Origin: Hippophae tibetana
Lineage: Eukaryota > Streptophyta > Magnoliopsida > Rosales > Elaeagnaceae
Assembly: GCA_037013495.1 (NCBI GenBank)
Contig: CM072801.1
Location: 10,650,501 to 10,714,500 of the forward strand
Direction: 5' to 3'
Length of the DNA stretch: 64,000 nucleotides
A program made the translations under genes and the position numbers. The notes under the pieces were generated by a model. It ran no database searches and was not told the DNA's origin. It saw nothing but the letters and a program-made list of their open reading frames with translations. Positions 54,338 through 64,000 of the stretch are shown here, piece by piece (the stretch's first letter is position 1; each line of letters starts with the position of its first letter).

Positions 54338-54805
54338 TGTTTTGAGATAATTTTATGGTTAGGGATTCTAGTGAGTTTTAGAGAAAAGTAAAAAATATAG
54401 ACAAATGAATAGATAATGTATTCTACTCATTTAAGAGGTATATATATGTATGACATCCTAGGCACGTGACAAGTTACAAATAAATGACCTATATACATGA
54501 TTACATATGTAGTAAAAACAAAAAACAGATTGATACAAGTGTTACACACAAATAAATGAAGATCGTTATATACAGGTGGCTCACAAAGAGAGAGGATCAT
54601 CATCACGTCAGGATATCATAGTTTCAATAAGTCTTGACATCCAAGATCACGTCGTTTGATAACAAGATACTTTTGTCGACTAGGTTGTACGTTCTACTAA
54701 ATTCGTTGGGTAAGACCATTTGTGAAATCAACTCTATATCTTCGTTATATCCTAACGAAATACTTATATTTGTTAGATCGTATATCAGTTACATATTTAA
54801 TATCA
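54338..54805 (-). repeat. 5' LTR of the non-autonomous element
   Basis: Begins TGTTTTGAGATAATTTTATG and ends TTTAATATCA on the plus strand, against TGTTTGGAGAGAATTTTCTG and TTTAATACCA in the other LTR. Confidence 0.9.
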
Positions 54806-54920
54806 AATAATATTAATTTATTATTTAATTACAATAATCAAACAAAATAATATTATTTAAATTTCATTTCATTTTACTTCCTGTTTCTCAACTTATTCCG
54901 ATATCATTTCATTAAACAAA

Positions 54921-55143
54921 CGCGCATGAGTCATTAACTGCATAATTTGTGTCTACCACGTTATTTTATTACACGTCATTTTTTAGTTCGAATATTTTAT
55001 TCTGAAAATTAGAATAAAAATAATTTATCGTCCAGATTTTCAAGGTCGTTGACCTTTCTTTTCCGCGCTGGGCTACAAAAATTTCCCTCCATCGTCAATT
55101 GCCGTTTGGTGAGAGAGAAAAAGAAATACTCACAAACAAGAAA
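54921..55143 (+). promoter_or_regulatory. Short upstream region of the oligopeptidase gene
   Basis: Only about 220 bp separate the end of the MITE/LTR nest from the start codon. This stretch must hold the core promoter and leader unless the gene uses transposon sequence. It has a more balanced composition (GGTCGTTGACCTTTC, CCGCGCTGGGCT). No clear TATA box was assigned. Confidence 0.45.
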
Positions 55144-58100
55144 ATGACGGGAAACCATGAAACTAGCGAGAAAATTCCCAAACAGAGGCGAGACCGGAAC
55201 CTTTTAGTTTTCACTGGAGCTGCTGCGCTCGTTGCTTTGGCCGTCAACATCGGTTTTGCCGCCTTCAACTACCACAAAGAAAGAAGAAACAAGAAAGGTT
55301 TATACTTGTTTCACCTATTCGTTTATTTTTTATTTTCTCTTTCTACGTTTTTCACTTCGGTTCTACTAGTCAACCAAACACTATCAATCTTCTTATGTCA
55401 AATTGCGTTTCTTAAAAAAAATTGTGAATTATATTCAGATCTCCCGGGTTCTAAGGTTCGCGTTAATTTGTCGGCTTCGGAGATTCTTAAATTGGCCGAC
55501 CAACTAATTGCCAAGTCAAAAGCTGTTCATGATAAAATTGCATCGGTTCCTATTGAGAAGGTACTGAGTAATCTAAACATTGATTTATCAAGTACTCAAA
55601 TCCATTGGCAAGATTCTGATATAAGAATTGATAGTAATGTGATAGCTTCTACAAATTCACAGTTTATATCACTTACTGAATCAACTACTGGAATGTCGCA
55701 TGGACTTAGTCGTACTTGTTTCTTAGATGTCAGTTCTATGATACGAACATTTAAAACTTCCTTCCGTTCATAATAATACAAAGCTCAAGGTCTTATATTT
55801 TTAAAGATGTACAGGTGGTTGTTTATGAGAAAATCACCATATACTGTTGCAATTTACAAATACATTGATAAATAGTCTCTTGTTTGTGTGCGTGTGTGTG
55901 TTGGGGCTAATCAACAGTCTCTTGCTGAGTATTTTATTTTTTGCTTCTTTACTTGACTGTATACTTTGCAGGTCACATATGCAAATACTATTTTACCTCT
56001 AGCAGAATTAGAAGCTGGGAAATCTCCACTGGTCCAGTCTTGTATTTTTCCTACGTTAGTGTCTACAACAGATGTCATCCGCAAAGCAAGTGCCGAAGCT
56101 GAGCGGAGAATAGATGCTCATGATCTGATGTGCAGGTTTTATTATTTTATTACTTTTTCTCAATATTTTCTGCTCAGTCTTCCCTGCCCAAACACATGCC
56201 AATTTGGCTGGTGCCTTTTTCATGGTTTTTGAATGTAAAAGCTAAACGTGCTGGATGGCAAATATTGTATACAAGTGAAACGCCATTTTCTATATTATTG
56301 ACTAGTGAACCATATTGAATATAGAAAAGCTCTATGCGAGCCTATTACATAATTATACCTTAGCTTTTACTTCTTGGGTTGTTTGGATTGAAATCACAAA
56401 GGTGACTTTTTATTAGTGAACATAGACCATCTAGTTCGGGAGGTACACTACATGTAACTTTTACACAAATGTAAAGCAAATCATGTTGAATGGTGAGTCA
56501 TGTCAAAGTATTTTACCTTGAAAAGAAGTTATTTTTCAATTATCAAGAACGCCTTTTGGAACAAATGTTGGTGCTACTTGCTAGAACCTCGGAAAAACAA
56601 CAAAAATAACACCCTTAAAATTTGTAATCACAAAAATAGTACCCTTTATATCCAACTCATACATTTTACTATTAAAAGAAGTTTGATACATCATTTCAGA
56701 TCGAACGTTATTCAAATTGAACTACAGTCATTTAGACCCTTTCAATGTTGAATGCCGTTCAATTTAATCTCGTTCAATGTTATTGGGGTGTTATTTTTGT
56801 TATTATAAGCTTTAAGGATATTATTTTTTGTAATTGCTTAAAAAGGGTTCCAAGCCTTGGTCTCTAAGTTGGAGAATTGGCCTGAAATAGTGAATATGCA
56901 TTGTCATAGTAGTAAGTACGATGGCAAAAACATCCATACTAGTTTTTCAAATAGTAATTATGCTTGTTGTTGACTAGTGATTTGATGGATAAGATTTCTC
57001 TTCCTGCTTCAATTCACATATTTGAATCTTAATCAAATACTTTTGATATAAAAAAATATAGTTATGCTTATGCTAAAGGTAACATGAAAGTGCAAATGTC
57101 AAAATCCCGTAACTCTAATTATGTTGACTCAACAAGGGATCTTAGTTTTACAGTATATAGTGTATAACATGGGAAAATATCTTTTCATGATATTTATTAG
57201 TTGCTAAAATCGAGATTTTTTCAATCATATTGTTTTGAACAGTTAGATCTGTAAAATACCGTTTATACAAGAAGAAAAGTTGCTTTGTCAACTACAGAAT
57301 TAAATGACTTACTATCTCTTGCAAACTTATCAGAAAGCGCGAAGATGTCTATCGTGTCGTCAAAGCCTTTTCTGCTAGAGGGGAATGGGTGAATGACGAA
57401 GCAAAGTGTTATGCTCACTGCCTGGTAATAACTCACTTTTGTCATTTTTATTTCCCATTTCCCCTTATTTTTGGTAATGATTTTAGTATTTAATATACAT
57501 TTGATTGCTTGGGGTGTCCTGTGACTTGGTTCATTTAGCAGTTTACCCTCTGTAAAAACAGAGAGCATAATATTCATGAGAAATAGATATTTCAATTCTT
57601 CATTAATGGTTCTTTTATGGTGCTGGAGTACAAGTATAAGATCATAGATTTTTGATTCTTTCCAAATCAGTGACAGGTGCGAGACTTTGAACATAATGGG
57701 TTGAATCTTACTTCAATCAAGAGAGAGGAAATGCAGCAGTTGAGAGCTAAAATTGATGAACTAAGCTTGCAATACATCCAAAACTTGAACAACGACAGTA
57801 CCTTTCTTCTTTTCAGTGAGGCTGAGCTGGCTGGGTTACCACCAGAGTTCCTCAAGGTACAGCTTCTTTCACCTTTTCTCCCATTTTTAAAGTGACTCAC
57901 TCTCTCCTTGATCTTTCAAAGTTATTATATACTTATTGTCATCATATATTTAGTTATTTAGTTTGTGATGTCTTTGCCATCTCACAATTGCTTAAAGATG
58001 AAACATTAATTTACTACTCTGCTTTCCTTGAAAATGATGAATTGATGCTCCCATGCGTCAACAATGAGACATTGTAGGGCTCCAGATATTAAGGATCCCT

Positions 58101-61100
58101 ACGAGGATGTTAAATTAGCCATTTATATGAAAATGCCTTGAGCAATAAATATGGAAGAAAATAAGTTTTGGGAAAAATGCATTAATTAGCATTTCTAAAG
58201 TTTTAGATAGCTCTAGCAAAAGCAATCTTGAAGGGCTAACAACTACTTTAGTTTGCACTCATCTCATCAATTTAATAAAGTGTTTAACATGGGATTTTAA
58301 CGTCCAATGTAAATGTAAATAAGTTGTAATTAATGTGTTTCAGTATTGTCTTGAAATAATCTTGGTTTCCTTAAATAGATTTATTACTGTGCAGACTTTG
58401 AGCAAAGCTGAAAATGGTAAATTCAAGGTCATATTGAGAATCCATCTTGTAACAGCTGTATTGGAACACTGCAAGGTATTGTACTAGGAGTTTATTTCTA
58501 CATTTTAGCTATTTTTTTGAAATGTTGGCAATTAAATCTTTAGCACTTAAAAGTAATACTTAAATTATCTTAATCCAAGATTAGCCAAAAAAAAAAATCT
58601 TAATCCAAATTGATGTTTTCTGGAATAATTGAACTTGTATTGGAAAAGATGCATTAGGATTTCTCATGTTGTTGGGCAAAATATAATGCTGCAACAATAT
58701 ATAGCTCATTGAGATCTTGTAATAAATGGCTTGGTCGCTTGATTTATGTTAACTACATTTTAGAATATATATTAATGTAATTATGTTTGATAAGGAATAT
58801 CTATAAAATTAGCTTGATTTATGTTAACTACATTTTAGAATATATATTAATGTAATTATGTTTGATAAGGAATATCTATAAAATTAGTTGAATGTTGAGT
58901 TTTTTGCAAATTAAGGTTGGAACAACGAGGAGAATAATTGCAATGGCATATGGAAAAAGGGGAGGAGAAGGCAATCTTTCTATTTTGGAAGATTTGGTAA
59001 GCCCGTAGTACTCAAAGTAAACCAGCATGTATATTTTTTCTTCCTGAGAACAATTCAGGGTTTGTTCTTATTAGCTTTGTTTAATTTCAAGTTTTGTATT
59101 ATTATGGTTATTGTGTTCAGTCAATTGAATTTGATGATACTTCCGTCCAAATTTAGGTGCAACTGCGGCATAAACTTGCACGTTTACTTGGGTATTCCAA
59201 CTTTGCAGAATATGCTCTTGATCTCAGAATGGCAAAGACACCATCAAAGGTTTGTTTACCCAGTCATTTCATCGAAGTGATTTCCTCTAGGATGGTAACT
59301 TCAAAAGCCACATTTTTGTTTTCTCGTGGCTTTATTTTCACTATTTTTTTCTTCCAATTATTTCATGTTCTATGAATCATATGCCCATTCAACTTTTTTA
59401 CTTTATCCATCATTTTATCTTCTCTTTGTGGAGAGAATGTAGTGAACAATAGTTCTTATTCCTTAAGTGGGTTTTGTTCCTGAATTTTCTGTTTTCTGTA
59501 GTTAAATCGCTTGTGTGATTTGGGCATTTATAAATCAAATATCAACTGGATGATTCTACATGCTAAATATTAAAAATTAAAAGAAAGGAGAAAGAAGAGA
59601 CATGTTTTCCATTCCACATTTATTGGCAAGCTTATCAAATTATCTTGGAATCTCATATGGAATAGTGGTACATTGATTTAGGGATTTAACAAGTGGATAC
59701 TGAAGTAAGCTTTACAGTATTTTATTGGTAGTCTTAATACTTATGCAATGATAAATTCTGAAGTTATTATATTTTCTTTTGAAGTTATTTCCTGTAGCTG
59801 ATATTGGTCAGGGTGATTGTCTAGGTCTTCGAGTTCTTGGAAGACATCTCTGGTAGTTTGACACACTCAGCCACAAGAGAACTTGAGCTATTAAAGGACT
59901 TTAAGGTTTGAACATGATTTATTGTCCTCGTATTCATTAGTCTGTTCCTTCTCGTGATCTCATTCTTAATGTCTTATGTGGTATCAGAGGAAAGAAGAAG
60001 GAGATGTTCCATTTGGAATCGAGGATTTATTATATTACATAAAGAGGTTTGAAGAGGAGCAGTTCAATCTGGATTTTGGCGCTCTGAAGCAATACTTTCC
60101 TGTCAATTTGGTTCTACCAGGGATATTCAAAATAGTGCAAGATCTTTTTGGTAATTATAAATTGTTTTATACTGTTTAGAGGGCCTTCTCAAGATTGTTC
60201 CACATAGCCTGTTGACTTGTTCCTTTCATTATGATTTAAGTGATAGGGTAACTATTTTTTTTTCCATTTAGGTTTAAGGTTTGAGGAAATTGCAGAATCT
60301 GAATTTTGGCATCCTGATGTCCGTATTTTTTCAGTTCTTGAATCAAATTCCGATGAACTTTTGGGTTATCTCTACCTTGATATATACACAAGGTTCAATG
60401 AAAACTGAATTTATGTTACTCTTTCATTTACCTGTGTGAGAGGTATAGGTTTACATCGTTTTATCTACTCGAGCAGGGAAGGAAAGTACAATCATACCTG
60501 TGCCGTGCCCCTTCAAAATGGTGCATTATTATCCAATGGTGCACGTCAGGTCGTGTTTTAAATCTCTAAATCTCTAATTGATCATGCATGAATCTTGTCT
60601 TTTTTCTGGAATTCATGGTCATTATCTTTTTTTTTTTATATATATTTATATGAAGTATCAGAGCATCTCAAATTTTCATCCTAGTAAATCTATATAATTT
60701 TTAAAAACTTGTTTCAAAAAGAATGGAGAAAAAAGTAGAAACTTAAAGGGTTTGCTTATTGTTTCCTCTCTGTGGCTAGATCCCTGTGGTGTTACTGATA
60801 TCTCAATTTCGAAAGGATGAGGATGGTCATCCTGGATTATTGCAATTTTCTGAAGTGGTTGATCTTTTTCATGAGTTTGGCCATGTGGTATGTAATAGAC
60901 ATGATATATCATTTTTTCTGGAACTAGATGCAACTTTCTATTGTCCTTTAAAAAGGATAATGAACTTGAAAGAGATTATTTGGAATTCCATGGCTTGCTC
61001 CATGTTGCATTACAATAACAACACAATGTTTGAGATCTTTATCATTTACCTGTGGAGCTGAACTTTTCTGGCTAGATAGTTTTTCTGAATTAACTAGCAT

Positions 61101-63942
61101 TCAGCAAGAAAATATTTCATGTTTACAGATGTTATATGGCAGTCTAATGCGATGATTGTCATTATTTTGTAATTTTTTCCTTTAGGTTCAACATATATGC
61201 AACCGTGCATCGTTAGCCCGATTTTCTGGGCTGCACTATGATCCAGATTTTGTTGAGGTCCCTGCTCAGGTGCTCGAAAACTGGTACTTATGGAACGTTT
61301 ATCACTCTCTAGTTTTGGACAAAATTTCAAAATCATCATTTAATACATTGTGTGAAATTGTAGGTGCTATGAAAAGCTTTCTTTGAAGATGATATCTGGC
61401 TTCCATCATGTAAAACATGGTTTTCTTTTTAGCTTTACTTTTAACGTTGGATGTTTCTCTTTAATGTCCATCAAGATAAACTTTGTCAACAAAACCTTGT
61501 ATATATATTTACTTATTTTTCTCCCTTTGTACAGTTGGGAGTATTTTCTTTTTTTGAATGAGTAATGTTCTTAGATGAAGTAAAATATAACATTACTTGT
61601 ATTATGTTTGCTATGATTTCCAGGATATAACAAAGCCTATTAAGGATGAAATATGTCAATCACTTAAAAGATGGCGACATTCTTTCTCTGCACTTAAATT
61701 GAAGCAAGAGATTCTTTATTGTAAGTATTCTTATTATTTTCTGCATTCTTAAAGCTAAAGCGCTTGTTCCAATGCTTGAAAGACATTTCTGAATTTCTTA
61801 ATAGGGTGACCCTAATAAGTTGTGTTTTGCTGAATGCTAATTTATACTATCCAGTATCCAGTTCAGGAGGCAGTTTTGATTGTTAATTTTTTTTAATGTT
61901 GAAAGTTTCTTTTAGCCCTGATAAATTGCACGAAGAAGTTAGTGTCTAATGATATTTATGGATGCATTAAGGAAACTGTAGTGGACCAACATTTTAAATG
62001 TTTGCTTGACTCAAAGATATGTTGTGATCTTTGTTACTCCGATTCGCCTGTTTGCCTTGCCGTACTGATGTCGACACGACACTGACATCGGTACAGGATA
62101 TGTGTCCGACATGTTCATTGATATAACTGACTCGGATGACAGCGAAGAAGTAAGGAGATGGTGGTGCAAACCCTTAATATTGCATTGCTCTTCAATATGC
62201 AATTCTCTTTTTTTTTAAATGCGGGCTGGCCCTTGTAAATTTTAATTTGGGCCTTGACCAGAGTGGGAGAGACAATCTGGGCCTTGGCCATTGGAAGCAG
62301 ATAATTCCTATAAAACCCTGCCTTCACGTTAAGAATGTTTTGTTTTGTTTTTTTTTTCTTTTTTTTTTTGAAAAACATTTTAATCTTTAATAACTTAGAT
62401 TATGGGTATTCTTATGTTTAATACTATTATGGAAAATTCACTTAAAACAAAATATATCATAAAAAATAAAAAATAAAAATTTTACTTGATGCTAAATAAT
62501 AATTTAGATTTTAAATTTTTTATTTTGTATTTTATGTTTTAACTATTTAAATGCATGACATATATAGTATTAATATATATGTAATAATATATTTAGACGC
62601 ATAAAAATTCAAATATATATATATATATTTATATTTAACGATCGTGTTCAAATATCCGTGTCTAAAAATTCTATACTTTATATCCCTGTCCACTCTATGT
62701 TTAACAAGTCCGACGCTTAGGCACATACCCATATCCGAGTCCAAGTAATATAGGTTGTGATTGAGTAGGCATTAGCTCTAACCTAGTGGACTGCTGGTTA
62801 AAATCTCTCTTCTCCCCTTTAAGTGCCAAGCTCAAACCCACTCCAATCGGGTGAGGTTTGGGGGAGAATAGACTGCGGTTCCTGATACTTCAAAATATAT
62901 ATAGGAGAGCCTCTGGCATTATTGATCTCTTGTTTGGATATGTAATGATACTTTTACATCTAGAGCTTTTCTCCATCAATACCTGTATTTAAGCTGCATG
63001 TATAAGTTGCATAAATATTCTTGTTAGCTGCCCCACCTAATTCAAATTTTTTTTGGTTGTAATTTTAGGTCTTTTTGACCAAATTATTCATTCTGCTGAC
63101 AACATTGACGTAATGGAGCTATTCAAGCATCTTCATTCACAGGTACATTACTGCACTGCCGACCAAGTTCCATTACTAAGTAGTACTTGTGATTGTGGGT
63201 ATAGCTTTTTTACCTTGCTTGTCTGGGTTCTCAGATTATGCTAGGATTGCCAATGTTGGAAGGTGTCAATCCAGCTTCCCGTTTTCCGTGCAGTGTAAGT
63301 GGATATGAAGCTGCCTGTTACAGTCATATTTGGAGTCAGGTTTGTTATTTAACAATCACCTGAAATATTGTTCTTATCACTCATGAACATATTGTGCATT
63401 CTTTGGGAGCATCATTGTCATTATTTATCTACAGTTTCACAAAGCTTTGAATATTTTATGCCAAATTTGCAACATGATTTATCAAATACGCCATTTTAGT
63501 CTCCTTGAACCCTTCGCATGCCTTACTGATGTTTCAAAATATATTTCTTAGGCTTTTGCTGCTGATATATTTACTTCAAAGTTCCATGATGACATATCGA
63601 ATCATTATGCTGGCATGCAGTTCAGAAATAAGGTGAAGACTGTTGATTGATTTAAATTTTTTAAAACAATAGTGCCTGAAAAAATTATATTGAAGTGGCT
63701 CTCTTTCAATTATATTGATTTAAGATTATGCTTCGTTCTTTTGTTTTTTTTGGCTTAGAGATGAGAACTCTAAATTAATGCAGTAAAATTCAACAATTTT
63801 ATTTTCTTTAAATTGATAATTTATTTCACAGGTATTGGCTCCTGGTGGAGCAAAGGAGCCTATTCAGGTTCTATATGATTTTCTTGGTAGAGAACCATCA
63901 ATTCAAGCATTTCTTGAAGGCAAATCCAAAAGTAGCTTGTGA
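55144..63942 (+). CDS. Thimet-type oligopeptidase (peptidase M3), 20 exons
   Basis: Zinc endopeptidase that degrades short peptides, the plant counterpart of animal thimet oligopeptidase (Arabidopsis At1g67690 type rather than the organellar TOP1 type). Exons: 55144-55297, 55439-55560, 55972-56135, 57334-57424, 57677-57856, 58395-58475, 58916-58996, 59157-59249, 59825-59905, 59988-60150, 60272-60392, 60477-60549, 60780-60887, 61186-61283, 61364-61409, 61624-61720, 63069-63142, 63235-63339, 63552-63632, 63832-63942. The frame closes to 707 residues, normal for the family. The zinc site is HEFGH at 499-503 with the third ligand Glu528 (DFVEVP). The C-terminal substrate loop HYAGMQF...LAPGG is present. 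Residues about 19-42 are hydrophobic, a possible membrane anchor. Start chosen: MTGNHE at 55144; the frame is open upstream to a TTG but has no earlier ATG. The location in the cell is not certain. Confidence 0.95.
58737..58886. repeat. Perfect 75-bp tandem duplication in oligopeptidase intron 6
   Basis: 58737-58811 and 58812-58886 are identical by eye (unit starts GCTTGATTTATGTTAACTAC). The copy ends about 30 bp before the exon-7 acceptor. Confidence 0.95.
62040..62890. repeat. Composite repeat region in oligopeptidase intron 16
   Basis: Intron 16 is 1.35 kb, much longer than most others. It contains GTGTCCGACATG and ACATCGGTACAGG wording at 62040-62160, a segment with GGGCCTTGACC and GGGCCTTGGCC (62250-62290), AT-rich filler, CGTGTCTAAAAATT and ATACCCATATCCGAGTCC (62640-62745), and a SINE-like piece (TAGCTCTAACCTAGTGG then GGTTAAAATC, about 62770-62890). 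It looks like several old insertions. Confidence 0.5.
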
Positions 63943-64000
63943 TGCCAAAGAAATGTGGTTTACACTTGGCTCCACATTATCCATCCGCGCATGATTACTT

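Larger units (their letters stand above)
47755..54805 (-). mobile_element. Non-autonomous LTR retrotransposon, ~7 kb
   Basis: Two direct repeats of about 470 bp (47755-48224 and 54338-54805), each TG to CA, flank 6.1 kb with no gag, protease, reverse transcriptase or integrase frame. Next to the right LTR the minus strand reads ATTGGCGCTGTTTGTGCGAA, which resembles the primer-binding region of Tat-type Ty3/gypsy elements and sets the orientation. A large element without domains fits the LARD class. The interior holds two repeat sets. A target duplication could not be fixed because the flanks are AT-rich. The short open frames inside are not gene-like. Confidence 0.85.
46506..54920. mobile_element. 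Outer MITE-like copy, split by two later insertions
   Basis: Pieces 46506-46714, 47256-47754 and 54806-54920 read as one element of the family in CTR9 intron 17, in reverse orientation. The first piece matches that copy's right end (ATCGATTCCTAAA, CTTAAGGAATCATGATT). The second carries CCCTAAACCCTATTTAGAAAAATAATAATTTTA repeats, written here as positions 47290-47335. The third matches the other end (AATCAAACAAAAT then ATTTCATTTCATTTT). Outer borders are approximate. Confidence 0.6.

Noticed and set aside
55298..55438. Read-through of intron 1 in the oligopeptidase gene, giving a longer N-terminal frame
   Set aside because: GT-AG ends are present and splicing restores the family's DLPGS segment directly after the Lys-rich stretch.

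Overview
The window is nuclear DNA from a flowering plant, probably a eudicot. It is very AT-rich, its genes carry many short GT-AG introns, and the gaps between genes are filled with decayed plant transposons. I cannot name the species. Six protein genes can be rebuilt exon by exon; in the five that are spliced, every reading frame closes across the junctions. They are MOB1 (minus, 188-3366), an ABP19-type germin-like protein (minus, 8896-9537, no intron), OPR3 (minus, 11490-14186), a growth-regulating factor with a miR396 site (plus, 24206-25482), CTR9 (minus, 26912-43826, 24 exons) and a thimet-type M3 oligopeptidase (plus, 55144-63942, 20 exons). Coordinates of spliced genes run from start codon to stop codon; exon lists are in the evidence.

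Layout: MOB1, then about 5.3 kb of AT-rich spacer with a duplicated block and microsatellites, the germin-like gene, OPR3, then about 10 kb without genes. That spacer holds an LTR-like relic, a degenerate tandem array and a nearly perfect 308-bp inverted repeat that ends 1.1 kb upstream of the GRF gene. CTR9 follows on the other strand. Its 5.9-kb intron 17 contains a MITE-like element carrying telomere-like TTTAGGG minisatellites, and a 4.4-kb Ty1-copia element is inserted inside that MITE. Between CTR9 and the oligopeptidase lie 2.7 kb of AT-rich spacer and a second nest: one MITE of the same family, a second copy inserted in it, and a 7-kb LTR element without coding capacity inserted near its other end. 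The oligopeptidase gene starts about 220 bp beyond this nest.

The genes do not form a pathway cluster. They act in growth signalling (MOB1), the apoplast (germin-like), jasmonate synthesis in peroxisomes (OPR3), leaf and organ growth (GRF), transcription elongation (CTR9 in the PAF1 complex) and peptide turnover (oligopeptidase). I found no undescribed gene system. The most interesting signals are structural: the young inverted repeat, the two independent insertions of LTR elements into one MITE family that carries telomere-like arrays, a frame-neutral intron in the GRF gene and a copied splice acceptor in OPR3. I saw no tRNA, rRNA or CRISPR array.
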